From NCBI GenBank assembly GCA_029252685.1, contig JAQXAY010000096.1, positions 1 through 39,305 on the forward strand: DNA of 39,305 bases, given 5' to 3'. Source of the stretch: Saprospiraceae bacterium. GTDB lineage: Bacteria; Bacteroidota; Bacteroidia; Chitinophagales; Saprospiraceae. The notes under the pieces were generated by a model. It was not told the origin of the DNA, did not search any database, and was given only the letters and a program-made list of their open reading frames with translations. Positions 1 to 7,791 of the stretch are shown in pieces (within the stretch, counting starts at the first letter, position 1; each line of letters begins with the position of its first letter). The position numbers and the translations under genes were made by a program.

Positions 1-670
1 AAATATATTGATACTCCAAAGAGCAATCATCACTACTCTGAATTGAAAACCCTGCATCTATAAGTTCATTTTCCACAACATATAAGGGTAGTCGATCAGA
101 TTGAGAAGGATAATCTATACCAATCCTTTTCTTTTTAAAATCAACAACTACCAATCGACCTCCAGGACGCAATCTACTCTTGAGTGTCCTAAAATATTTA
201 CTTCTGTTCTCAATGTAACTATAGGTATTTACCATAAGAATCACATCTGCTTCTCCTGCCTTCAAGCCAGATGAACTAGAGACGGTAATTCTAGTTTCGA
301 GATTACTGTGGAATTCTTCAGCAAGATTAGCCAACTTTACACTATCGATAAAATTGATAAAACGCTCATCAATTTCAACAGCAATTACCTTTTTTGCTTT
401 TTCTGCTAGTCTTATAGCGAAGTATCCAGTTCCTGCACCAATATCCGCTATCGTCTTATCTTCAAGATCACCAAGAAGGTCGATAACTAAATTTGGTTTT
501 TGCCATACCTGACGACCTTTAGCCTCTGAGGTTTTTACAATTCCTTCAAAACTAAGATCTTCGTTGACACTATTATCTGCATCTGTAGTTGAACCAGAAG
601 GTTCTTCTGAACAGGCACTTAGACAGAACAACAAGCTAAATACCAGTATGCTAAATTTTAAATTAGTCAT
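1..670 (-). CDS. Lipoprotein class I SAM-dependent methyltransferase (partial, runs off left edge)
   Basis: Reading the minus strand from an ATG at 670 gives 223 residues with no stop before the window ends, so the C-terminus is missing. Residues 1-20 form a lipoprotein signal peptide with the lipobox LSAC (lipidated Cys20), followed by acidic residues. Residues 74-84 (IADIGAGTGYF) are the SAM-binding motif I of class I methyltransferases, VIAVEID near 95-101 is the second strand with its acidic end, and LRPGGRLVVVDF near 167-178 is the post-motif strand. The substrate cannot be told. It starts 12 bp after the haem-binding-domain gene and is probably the last or next-to-last gene of the fah-dacB unit. 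A lipid-anchored methyltransferase is odd, since SAM is normally cytoplasmic. Fold assignment is firm; function is unknown. Confidence 0.85.
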   Translation of the reverse strand, partial: MTNLKFSILVFSLLFCLSACSEEPSGSTTDADNSVNEDLSFEGIVKTSEAKGRQVWQKPNLVIDLLGDLEDKTIADIGAGTGYFAIRLAEKAKKVIAVEIDERFINFIDSVKLANLAEEFHSNLETRITVSSSSGLKAGEADVILMVNTYSYIENRSKYFRTLKSRLRPGGRLVVVDFKKKRIGIDYPSQSDRLPLYVVENELIDAGFSIQSSDDCSLEYQYI

Positions 671-682
671 TAAGTTCTCGGA

Positions 683-1141
683 TTAATATTTCACCATTAT
701 TGATCTACACCACTCAACAATAAGATTTTTCTGATCTTCAGATAATCTTGATTTTGAGTGCAACCAAGTGTATGATTTTAATGGCATGTGATTTTTTTCT
801 ATTTCTTCTATACATTCTTCCAGCTTGTGCTTTCTCTTCCCTGGCGAATAGGTTGCCCATTCCGAAAAATTAAGCTGCTCTTTCCCATGATCTATATGCC
901 CTTGTATCCAGAAGGAAACAGGCGATATCTTTGCATAGGCTGGATATTCCGTTGTATTAGAATGGCAATCATAACATGCATTTTTAAACATATCGATTAC
1001 AGATGGAGATGCTACCTCCACACCAAACAACTCATTGGCCTTAACCTCTGTCCCTTCATTATATGTAGGACTAAAGAATTGGCTAATGCTTAAACCAATT
1101 ATTAGTATCGTTGCAAGGATTTGAAACCTTTTATTTTTCAT
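683..1141 (-). CDS. Haem-binding-domain protein (CxxCH, single N-terminal membrane anchor)
   Basis: This is a 152-residue protein with an N-terminal hydrophobic segment (about residues 8-24) that should act as a signal anchor or signal peptide. One c-type haem attachment motif, CYDCH, lies at residues 56-60. The following text (SNTTEYPAYAKISPVSFW and an HIDHGKEQLNFSEW block) resembles the Bacteroidota 'haem-binding domain' family (PF14376-like), in which a small periplasmic monohaem protein is expected. His119-Met120 could help supply the distal ligand, but that is inference. It lies 2 bp after dacB and 12 bp before the lipoprotein methyltransferase, so it is almost certainly co-transcribed with both. 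A redox or haem-sensing role in the envelope is possible but not shown. Confidence 0.85.
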   Translation of the reverse strand: MKNKRFQILATILIIGLSISQFFSPTYNEGTEVKANELFGVEVASPSVIDMFKNACYDCHSNTTEYPAYAKISPVSFWIQGHIDHGKEQLNFSEWATYSPGKRKHKLEECIEEIEKNHMPLKSYTWLHSKSRLSEDQKNLIVEWCRSIMVKY

Positions 1142-1143
1142 AG

Positions 1144-2607
1144 CTAGTAATTGCTTTCATTATAAAGGTCTGTCAAAAAAGTTTCAATCTTCATCCACAT
1201 ACTATATCCTCCCCCACTGTATCCATTAATTATTATTGAAAATACAATCTCTTTTCCGCTTTTAGTTACAAATTGACCTGTTAAGGATCGAATTGAACGC
1301 ATAGAGCCTGTCTTAGCAGTCAACTGCATAGACGCTGGTGCATTTCTAAATACTTTACCCAAGGTACCTGTTTCTCCACTTTTAGGAAGTGTTTCAAAGA
1401 ACTCTACAGCAATTTGTTCATCGTTTAATGTACGATATAGCACACTTGCAAGTGTTGATGCACTAATCCTATTTGACCTTGAAAGCCCTGAGCCATCAAG
1501 CATAGTAAGATCAATATCCAAGCCTTTTCCTTGCCAGTATTGAATAAGATATTCTACCCCATCAGACCTTTTACCAACACCACCATCAATTAGACCCAAG
1601 GTTTTTAAAAATACCTCACAAAACATATTATCGGATTCCAAATTAGCATGCTCTACCAACTTTAACAGTGTTGGAGAGTAATGCTTATAAAGCATTATCC
1701 GATCTGCCTTTGGTATCTGGTACATCAATTTTGATCCGTCTCCAAGGATCTCAAAGCCACTCTCCCTTAATACCTTAGTGAAATATGTTGCATAAAAAAC
1801 AGAAGGGTTCGGCATAGAACCCTTGATTGTAAAAGTCCCATTACCTGAAGGAATAGATCCTTTTATTAGTTTTTCCCACTCATCTGGACCTCCATATATG
1901 TAAGCATTATCGCCTGCTCTTGGACCAGCACTCAGAAGTTTATTGTTAAAGCTAAGATTTTCAATCTGTGGACGTGTGCCGATTATTGAGGGTTGCTGTC
2001 CCTGTGCTTTTTGCTTAAAATCAAGATAGTAAAGATTACTATGGATATTAAAACCCCACGCACCAGCACCATAATAATTACCAACATCTGCAACGGACCA
2101 ACTTTCCGCAACAGCATTGCCTGAAAAGTGCGTATCATCTACGAGAACAGAACCTTTAACTTCTTTTATACCGTAACGCTTCAGTATACCAACCAACAAA
2201 GCTGTAAAGGCTTCCAAAGAAAGAGAAGAGGCTAAACCAGAACCAAGACTGGGATCTCCAGTACCTCTTATGATCAAGTTCCCATCTAGTACACCTTGAG
2301 CACTTAAAGTCCCCGTATGTTCCAAATAGGTTATATACCTATAATCTTCCCCAAGACTCCCAAGTATAGAAGAGGTTACAAGTAATTTATGAGATGACGC
2401 AGGAATAAGCTTTTTATCTGCATTCTTTTGTAGCACTACTGCTCCAGTTTCGGCATCATAAAAGATCATTCCTACATCTGCATTTCTTAGTTTTGAATCC
2501 GCCAAGAAACTGTCTAAGGTTTGCTGACTAAGTGATTGCGCAACTAAGGGTGCAACAACTACAAGACAACTGAAAAATATCAATATCTGCCGAACCTTAA
2601 ACATCAT
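1144..2607 (-). CDS. dacB: D-alanyl-D-alanine carboxypeptidase/endopeptidase, PBP4 type (peptidase S13)
   Basis: This periplasmic penicillin-binding protein trims peptidoglycan stem peptides and cleaves D-Ala-mDAP cross-links. The 487-residue protein has a signal peptide ending near AQ at residues 23-24. The three catalytic motifs of the family are present: SxxK at 71-74 (SSHK), SxN at 325-327 (SDN) and KTG at 432-434. The large spacing between the first two motifs fits the extra domains typical of S13 enzymes. Two adjacent ATGs (2607 and 2604) could serve as the start, and an in-frame stop lies directly upstream. It begins 6 bp after the fumarylacetoacetase gene and ends 2 bp before the haem-domain gene. 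Its coupling to an aromatic catabolism enzyme is unexpected. Confidence 0.95.
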   Translation of the reverse strand: MMFKVRQILIFFSCLVVVAPLVAQSLSQQTLDSFLADSKLRNADVGMIFYDAETGAVVLQKNADKKLIPASSHKLLVTSSILGSLGEDYRYITYLEHTGTLSAQGVLDGNLIIRGTGDPSLGSGLASSLSLEAFTALLVGILKRYGIKEVKGSVLVDDTHFSGNAVAESWSVADVGNYYGAGAWGFNIHSNLYYLDFKQKAQGQQPSIIGTRPQIENLSFNNKLLSAGPRAGDNAYIYGGPDEWEKLIKGSIPSGNGTFTIKGSMPNPSVFYATYFTKVLRESGFEILGDGSKLMYQIPKADRIMLYKHYSPTLLKLVEHANLESDNMFCEVFLKTLGLIDGGVGKRSDGVEYLIQYWQGKGLDIDLTMLDGSGLSRSNRISASTLASVLYRTLNDEQIAVEFFETLPKSGETGTLGKVFRNAPASMQLTAKTGSMRSIRSLTGQFVTKSGKEIVFSIIINGYSGGGYSMWMKIETFLTDLYNESNY

Positions 2608-2613
2608 CTAGTT

Positions 2614-3879
2614 TTATTTTTTTACAGGTAATACTTTTGCTGCAGCCTCTCCAAAACCAATTCGCAAACCATCCTTTTCACAATGTCCAGTCATACGAAC
2701 CGTGTCTCCATCATGGATAAATTTACGTTCAGTTCCATCAGGCATCTGTACTGGCTTTGTTCCTTTCCATGCGATTTCTAACATCGATCCAAAAGAACCT
2801 GGTTCAGGACCACTAATCGTACCTGAAGCACAAACATCACCTACATTAATATTACATCCATTTACAGTATGATGCGCCAATTGTTGAGCCATATTCCAAT
2901 ACATATACTTAAAATTGGAAGCACAAACACTTTTCTTATCTCCTGACTCCGTTTCTATCTCAACGTTTAAACTGATATCATAATTTTTATCTCCAGGATA
3001 CTCTAAATAAGGTAGCACAGGTGGATCTTGTACAGGGCCTGCTACACGGAATGGCTCTAAAGCATCCAATGTAATGATCCATGGAGCCATCGTGGATGCA
3101 AAACTCTTTCCTAAGAAAGGTCCAAGAGGAACATACTCCCACTTTTGAATATCTCGAGCAGACCAGTCATTGAAAAGGCTTAATCCAAAAATATAATCCT
3201 CCGCTTGTTCTGTTGAGACCGTATCACCTAATCCAGTAGATTGCCCAATAACAAATGCCATCTCCAACTCAAAATCAAGTCGTGCAGTAGGTCCATATAC
3301 TGGTGCATCTGCATCTAATGGCATAGTTTGTCCACAAGGTCTGTGAATATCTTGACCAGACACAATGATTGAAGATGCTCTACCGTGATAACCTACAGGT
3401 ATGTGTTTCCAATTTGGAAGAAGTGCATTATCAGGATCTCTAAACATAGTACCCACATTACGTGCATGCTCCATACTAGAATAAAAATCTGTATAATCCC
3501 CTATCTTGACTGGCAACAACATCTCAACCTTTTCCATTGGATGCAAGAAATGCCAAGACTGCTCCTTTTGCTGCACATTGCTCTCACTTAAAAGTTCGAC
3601 AATACGTTTTCTAAAAGCAGAATTCTTAGCCTTTCCTAATGCCATTAAAGGATTTAGTGAATCTGTTCTGAATATTTCAGGCGATATATCAAGATCATCA
3701 AATAAACTCATGTCTGACAGGATAGCAAGATCTATCACATAATTGCCAATTGCAGAGCAAATTCTTGGACTTGGATTACTTTCAGTTTTAAACACACCGA
3801 AAGGAATATTTTGTATAGGAAAATCTGAATTCGAAGGTACTTCAACCCAGGATTTCAGCTTATTAGGTACGATATACAT
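2614..3879 (-). CDS. fahA: Fumarylacetoacetase
   Basis: This enzyme hydrolyses fumarylacetoacetate to fumarate and acetoacetate, the last step of tyrosine/homogentisate breakdown, in the cytoplasm. The 421-residue length matches the eukaryote-like FAH family. The family core is well kept: DYTDFYSSMEHA (metal ligand Asp131, catalytic His138), the FELE metal ligands Glu204 and Glu206, and FNDWSARDIQ with Asp238. An N-terminal SH3-like domain covers roughly residues 15-120. The start is an ATG behind a TATATTTG -7 promoter element, giving a leader of about 21 nt. No other tyrosine-degradation gene (hmgA, hppD) is in the window. It heads the unit fah-dacB-haem protein-methyltransferase. Confidence 0.96.
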   Translation of the reverse strand: MYIVPNKLKSWVEVPSNSDFPIQNIPFGVFKTESNPSPRICSAIGNYVIDLAILSDMSLFDDLDISPEIFRTDSLNPLMALGKAKNSAFRKRIVELLSESNVQQKEQSWHFLHPMEKVEMLLPVKIGDYTDFYSSMEHARNVGTMFRDPDNALLPNWKHIPVGYHGRASSIIVSGQDIHRPCGQTMPLDADAPVYGPTARLDFELEMAFVIGQSTGLGDTVSTEQAEDYIFGLSLFNDWSARDIQKWEYVPLGPFLGKSFASTMAPWIITLDALEPFRVAGPVQDPPVLPYLEYPGDKNYDISLNVEIETESGDKKSVCASNFKYMYWNMAQQLAHHTVNGCNINVGDVCASGTISGPEPGSFGSMLEIAWKGTKPVQMPDGTERKFIHDGDTVRMTGHCEKDGLRIGFGEAAAKVLPVKK

Positions 3880-3903
3880 AGACTTTCAAATAATTTATTT
3901 CCC

Positions 3904-3911
3904 CAAATATA
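3904..3911 (-). promoter_or_regulatory. Promoter -7 element of the fumarylacetoacetase unit
   Basis: The minus strand reads TATATTTG, an exact match to the Bacteroidota -7 element TAnnTTTG, placing transcription start about 21 nt before the ATG at 3879. No clear -33 TTG is found at the usual distance; that position lies inside the upstream terminator hairpin. Confidence 0.55.
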
Positions 3912-3914
3912 AAG

Positions 3915-3950
3915 AAAGTGCCCGGAGTAATTAGACTCTCCGGGCACTTT
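3915..3950 (-). terminator. Intrinsic terminator downstream of the M14 carboxypeptidase gene
   Basis: A perfect 13-bp inverted repeat (AAAGTGCCCGGAG at 3915-3927 with CTCCGGGCACTTT at 3938-3950) encloses a 10-nt loop. On the minus strand it is followed by a T-rich run. It lies 29 bp past the carboxypeptidase stop and separates that gene from the fah unit, whose -7 element begins right where the hairpin ends. Confidence 0.85.
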
Positions 3951-3979
3951 AACTATAAAAGAAGTTTTATAATTTAATT

Positions 3980-6478
3980 TTAGTTGCCCCCCATGAAAAG
4001 TGCATTTGCAAACAATTGCTGCCCTCTCTTCCAGAATCCTCTGTATAATAGATCATCTGTGAAGAAAATCACAGAACCTCTTCCATAGGATTGAGTACCG
4101 AATACCATAGAGTTTCTCTGTGCTTCATGCACCTTAGAACCTGCAAAACCAAGTCTGCGAAGGTCATCATTGATGACTCCAACATTCCAACCATTCTCCA
4201 TCTTATCATACTGCACTGTATTAGTTTTCAAAGAATAATAATGATCCCCCATGCCAAAAGCTAATGGATGTGTAGGATCAAGTTCTGCCCTGTAAATAGC
4301 ACCTGGTATCATCACAGGAATATATGCACGCTCTCGATCTTCATAGTTCATTGCTCCACGCTTAAGGTTAAAGTCCAAAGACTTTGCATCCCCCAATTGA
4401 ATACCTTCTAATCCAGACACACTCTTTACAGAATTTGCAGAACTAATCAACTTTGCCCCACTATTCAACCAAGACTCTAAAGAAGCTTTGGTTCTTTCAT
4501 TCATATTTACTCGACCATCCTGGATAACCAGAGTATTGTATAGTCCACTCTCCATTGCAGAGACCAAGTTCTCTTTATTGACTACTGTAACAGGGTAGCC
4601 TAAAACCTGCTCAAAATAATGCCAAGCAAAGCCAAACGAATTTGCATCAAGCTCATCTGCTGATAATAGCAGTACTTCGGGCTTTTGTATCAGCACAAAG
4701 TTTGTTGAGCCCATGTCTGCTCCTGCTTGTGCCCAGCCGCTGCTCAATGACCAAGCCATTCCATCTGCTTGCGTAATAACACTTTTACAGACAGTATACC
4801 AATTTTCATTTTTTCTATTGTCTGCAGCAGTCACAAAGCAAGTACCCCGACTGAAGGACAGGTCTTCATACCTGACCTCTTTTTCTGAGAAACGCACCAC
4901 TACTCCTGCCTCTAGAAGGTCACCAATTATAGATGCATCATTTAAACAATCCCACTTTATGGCTAGTGCATAGGGTTGTTCTGCACTGAAAACTGGCTGA
5001 TTTTTCGATAGCTCAAAAGCACGGGAAGATTTGATTTTTGTTTCTGTTGCAAAAGCTTTTAAACCTCTCGCATGAGGTATAGACCATGCTGTAATATCGT
5101 AAGTTAGCGAATCCTCTAAAGCTGGATTCGGCTCAAAAAGAACCTGTGTCAAAATAGCAAGTGGCTGATAAGCTGAAACAAGCATATCACCAGCTTTGAG
5201 CGTAGTTTCCAACTCCTCATTGTCCTGGTAGCTATAAGCTTCGACCTTAAGATCTTTTTCAAGCGCTTTGTATTCTATGTTATGCAAATCAAAATAAGCT
5301 GCAAGATCCGAAAGCTCTGCAGCTGGATTATCTCCAGAAATAATGTAAGACTTTAATGCCCCTGGGGGATTAGAAGAAGATACATCGAAATATTTAACGA
5401 AATTAGAATTCAACTCTGCCGCTCCCTCTGAACTCACTTCAATTGTAGAAATAGATGTCGTATAATGATGATCAATTCGATCTTGCAAAGTCAAGGTGTC
5501 TCCGTTTTCCATCTTAACAGCACGACCGGAGAAACTATGTCCAGCTTGCTCATAGGTCATCCCTATAGATCCATTAAATGTAGGATAGGTATCACCATAA
5601 CTTGGGTAAAACAAATCAAATACCTCTTTAGTGAAATATAACCACTCCTTATTATCAAATTGGCTAGCACTATTCTTGCCGATTCTAGTTTGGAATTCAA
5701 CCTGCCAGTCTGAAATATGCATATGATAAGGGACAGCAGCTGGCGCAAAATAATAAGGATTATCTTTGAATTGCTCATGCACATCAGCATGTACATGGGG
5801 CATCCATTGCTTATAAACCTTTATTCTAGAAATAGACTCAAGCTGGCTAGTCCACGCCCAATCTCTATTTAAGTCAAAATAGTAGTGATTTACTCGTCCA
5901 CCAGGCCAAGGCTCATAATGCTCTTTGGCTGCTATGTCTGGATTTGCTGTTGCATTCGAAACACCAATATGCCAATGCGAGTATCTCGAATTACCATCTG
6001 GGTTTACACTAGGGTCAATAATAACGATCGTATTTTCCAGCCATTTACTTGACTCTGTCTCCGTACCTGTAACTAGTTCGTGGGCAACTTTCAACGAAGC
6101 CTCTGTCCCACCTGCTTCATTTCCGTGAACAGAATAACTCAACCACACAATTGCTATATCCTCTTCTGATACGGAAGAATCCCCTATACCAATCTTGGCC
6201 AAATGCTGTTCTCTGATTGTCTCTAGACGATCTAAATTATTTTTGGAAGAAACAAAATACAAATTGAGTGGGCGACCTTCATTCGTATACCCATAGTTCA
6301 ACTTCTGAACTTGTTCAGATTGCTCCGTAAGATGATCAAAATACCCCATCACTAAGTGATTTGGTGTAAACTGAATTCCATACTTATTTCTTAAGAATTC
6401 TGAAGGGGATTGAACCTGTCCGAAACTACTAACCGCAATAGAAAGTAGAATAACGAGAAAAATATATTTCGTCCGCAT
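3980..6478 (-). CDS. Secreted M14-family zinc carboxypeptidase
   Basis: This 832-residue protein has a clear signal peptide (cleavage near FGQ at 20-21) and a funnelin (peptidase M14) catalytic domain at about residues 30-370. Zinc ligands are HGNE (His118, Glu121) and His234 in HADVHEQ; NPDGNSRY (159-166) and DLNRDW (202-207) supply substrate-binding residues, and Glu310 in MTYEQ is the likely catalytic base. Residues past about 370 form a long extension; VLLLSADELDANSFGFAWHY and the following stretch look like a class I glutamine-amidotransferase-like fold, common in large Bacteroidota M14 proteins. No T9SS sorting tail is visible at the end, so it is probably periplasmic or surface-bound by other means. 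It is monocistronic, with its own terminator. The substrate peptide is unknown. Confidence 0.92.
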   Translation of the reverse strand: MRTKYIFLVILLSIAVSSFGQVQSPSEFLRNKYGIQFTPNHLVMGYFDHLTEQSEQVQKLNYGYTNEGRPLNLYFVSSKNNLDRLETIREQHLAKIGIGDSSVSEEDIAIVWLSYSVHGNEAGGTEASLKVAHELVTGTETESSKWLENTIVIIDPSVNPDGNSRYSHWHIGVSNATANPDIAAKEHYEPWPGGRVNHYYFDLNRDWAWTSQLESISRIKVYKQWMPHVHADVHEQFKDNPYYFAPAAVPYHMHISDWQVEFQTRIGKNSASQFDNKEWLYFTKEVFDLFYPSYGDTYPTFNGSIGMTYEQAGHSFSGRAVKMENGDTLTLQDRIDHHYTTSISTIEVSSEGAAELNSNFVKYFDVSSSNPPGALKSYIISGDNPAAELSDLAAYFDLHNIEYKALEKDLKVEAYSYQDNEELETTLKAGDMLVSAYQPLAILTQVLFEPNPALEDSLTYDITAWSIPHARGLKAFATETKIKSSRAFELSKNQPVFSAEQPYALAIKWDCLNDASIIGDLLEAGVVVRFSEKEVRYEDLSFSRGTCFVTAADNRKNENWYTVCKSVITQADGMAWSLSSGWAQAGADMGSTNFVLIQKPEVLLLSADELDANSFGFAWHYFEQVLGYPVTVVNKENLVSAMESGLYNTLVIQDGRVNMNERTKASLESWLNSGAKLISSANSVKSVSGLEGIQLGDAKSLDFNLKRGAMNYEDRERAYIPVMIPGAIYRAELDPTHPLAFGMGDHYYSLKTNTVQYDKMENGWNVGVINDDLRRLGFAGSKVHEAQRNSMVFGTQSYGRGSVIFFTDDLLYRGFWKRGQQLFANALFMGGN

Positions 6479-6706
6479 TTGCCTAGTTAATTGATATAAA
6501 TGAAGTCTAAATTAAAAAATAGCATCGACAATCCACTTAATTATGCCGTAATCTCCTATTGGCAAATAATTCTACAAGGAACATCTTTTCTTTTAGCACA
6601 TCAAACGATAGCCAATACCGCTTTTATTTAAACGATGTAAACACACGAATAACCAATGATTTTATTACTACAAAGCTACATATCAGAGGGTAAGACTCAG
6701 TGCAAT

Positions 6707-6814
6707 ACTTAAAACAATAAGTAGCAAAATAATTACAAAAAAAACAAAAAAAAACAAATACAGTTGCTTTATAAAACTTTTTGTTTTAAATTTGAATAGC
6801 ACTTAAAACAATAA
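6707..6814 (+). repeat. 14-bp direct repeat pair around the glucosaminidase promoter
   Basis: ACTTAAAACAATAA occurs exactly at 6707-6720 and again at 6801-6814. The first copy lies upstream of the -33 box and the second lies in the 5' leader just before the ATG. It could be an operator pair or a chance repeat in AT-rich DNA. Confidence 0.5.
6764..6794 (+). promoter_or_regulatory. Promoter of the glucosaminidase gene
   Basis: TTG at 6764-6766 and TAAATTTG at 6787-6794 are separated by 20 bp, which fits the Bacteroidota -33/-7 layout (TTG, about 19-21 bp, TAnnTTTG). Transcription would start about 22 nt before the ATG at 6820. This is the best two-part promoter in the window. Confidence 0.7.
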
Positions 6815-6819
6815 ACTAC

Positions 6820-7665
6820 ATGAACGATTTTTCTTTAAGACCTACAAATAAACCTATAAATAGCCAAAGGGCTATTATAGTACGTAGGGTAAGAAGGAAA
6901 ATATCAAACAACACAAGATTTAGGAATTGGTATAAAAGATTTCACTCCTTTTTAGAATTTAAGACAAGTTCTTACAAGAAAAATATCTCTGCCAAATTCT
7001 ACATCAAATACTTCTTAATAAGCACTTTATGCTACTTGTTCCTGACGAACAAGTTCAGGGTAAAGCTAGAATTTGGTAAACAATTAAATTCAAATGAAAT
7101 GGTTAAGATGTCATCAACTGCTGCACTTCCACTATCAAAGGACTCCATAATTAATCACGCGATTCCTGGTCCATCATTAAATTTTGAACATTTGTTTCAA
7201 ATTAATATCAATGATGATGGCTCAGCAAAAGCCAAAAAGAGGTATATAAAACGATTCCACAAGGTAGCGAGAGATGAAATGAAGAAGTTTGGAATTCCTG
7301 CGAGTATAAAAATGGCTCAGGCCCTTTTAGAAAGTAATGCGGGGCAATCAAATCTTTCTTTAAAAAACAATAACCATTTCGGTATAAAGTGTTTCTCTAA
7401 GAACTGTATAAAAGGACATTGCAGTAACTTTCACGATGATCACCACAAGGATTTTTTCAGAAATTATAAGACATCTTGGGATAGCTGGAGAGCACACAGC
7501 AGGTTCTTATCCTCAGATCGTTACAATCACCTAAAAAAGCATAAAAAAGATTACAAGCTATGGGCTTATGGCCTAAAAAAAGCAGGCTATGCTACAGATA
7601 ATAAATACCCTGAAAAGTTAATACAATTAATAGAAGATTTTAAACTGTATGTGCTGGACATATAA
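6820..7665 (+). CDS. Membrane-anchored N-acetylglucosaminidase-domain peptidoglycan hydrolase
   Basis: The C-terminal part (about residues 145-281) is a glucosaminidase domain of the FlgJ/LytG-like family: AQALLESNAGQS with probable catalytic Glu171, NNHFGIKC at 184-191, then the SWDSWRAHSRFL and GLKKAGYATD blocks that close the fold. It should cleave the beta-1,4 bond after GlcNAc in peptidoglycan. The first 60 residues are strongly basic and are followed by one membrane segment (about 63-77), so the protein is probably anchored with a basic cytoplasmic tail and the enzyme in the periplasm. This tail is longer than a normal signal sequence. Four Cys/His-rich residues (Cys191, Cys196, His200, Cys201) sit in a loop after HFGIK and could bind metal or form a disulfide. 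It is transcribed alone. Confidence 0.88.
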   Translation: MNDFSLRPTNKPINSQRAIIVRRVRRKISNNTRFRNWYKRFHSFLEFKTSSYKKNISAKFYIKYFLISTLCYLFLTNKFRVKLEFGKQLNSNEMVKMSSTAALPLSKDSIINHAIPGPSLNFEHLFQININDDGSAKAKKRYIKRFHKVARDEMKKFGIPASIKMAQALLESNAGQSNLSLKNNNHFGIKCFSKNCIKGHCSNFHDDHHKDFFRNYKTSWDSWRAHSRFLSSDRYNHLKKHKKDYKLWAYGLKKAGYATDNKYPEKLIQLIEDFKLYVLDI

Positions 7666-7676
7666 GTGTAAGGTAT

Positions 7677-7712
7677 AGGGAATCCAATTCTTAGTACGTT
7701 TCGGGATTCCCT
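7677..7712 (+). terminator. Weak hairpin after the glucosaminidase gene
   Basis: AGGGAATCC (7677-7685) pairs with GGATTCCCT (7704-7712) across an 18-nt loop. The downstream T-run is poor, so it may be an mRNA 3' structure or act in the minus direction for mlaF instead. Confidence 0.4.
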
Positions 7713-7761
7713 TAAAATTAGGGGATTGATCTTTGATTCTCTTGTGTATGTTCTGGGTTAT

Positions 7762-7790
7762 GACCGTCAAAAATCGTGACGGTCTTTTTT
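7762..7790 (+). terminator. Intrinsic terminator for the glucosaminidase gene
   Basis: GACCGTCA (7762-7769) and TGACGGTC (7777-7784) form an 8-bp stem with a 7-nt loop, followed by six T (7785-7790) on the plus strand. It ends directly against the mlaF stop codon on the other strand. Confidence 0.85.
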
Positions 7791-7791
7791 A

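Larger units (their letters stand above)
6479..6819. other. 341-bp divergent intergenic region
   Basis: This AT-rich stretch separates the start of the carboxypeptidase gene (minus) from the glucosaminidase gene (plus). It holds a good promoter for the plus-strand gene (6764-6794), an A-rich tract just upstream of it (about 6734-6760) that could act as an UP-like element, and a 14-bp direct repeat (6707-6720 and 6801-6814). For the minus-strand gene the only -7 match I find is TAGCTTTG (6671-6678 on the minus strand), with a poorly spaced -33 element and a leader near 190 nt, so that promoter is doubtful. No small ORF or RNA gene is evident. Confidence 0.6.

Noticed and set aside
788-1093. 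Plus-strand ORF of 101 codons
   Set aside because: It lies wholly opposite the CxxCH protein gene, whose frame has clear motifs; this frame has none.
5563-5796. Minus-strand ORF of 77 codons inside the carboxypeptidase gene
   Set aside because: It is an alternative frame within the M14 catalytic domain, whose zinc ligands prove the other frame.
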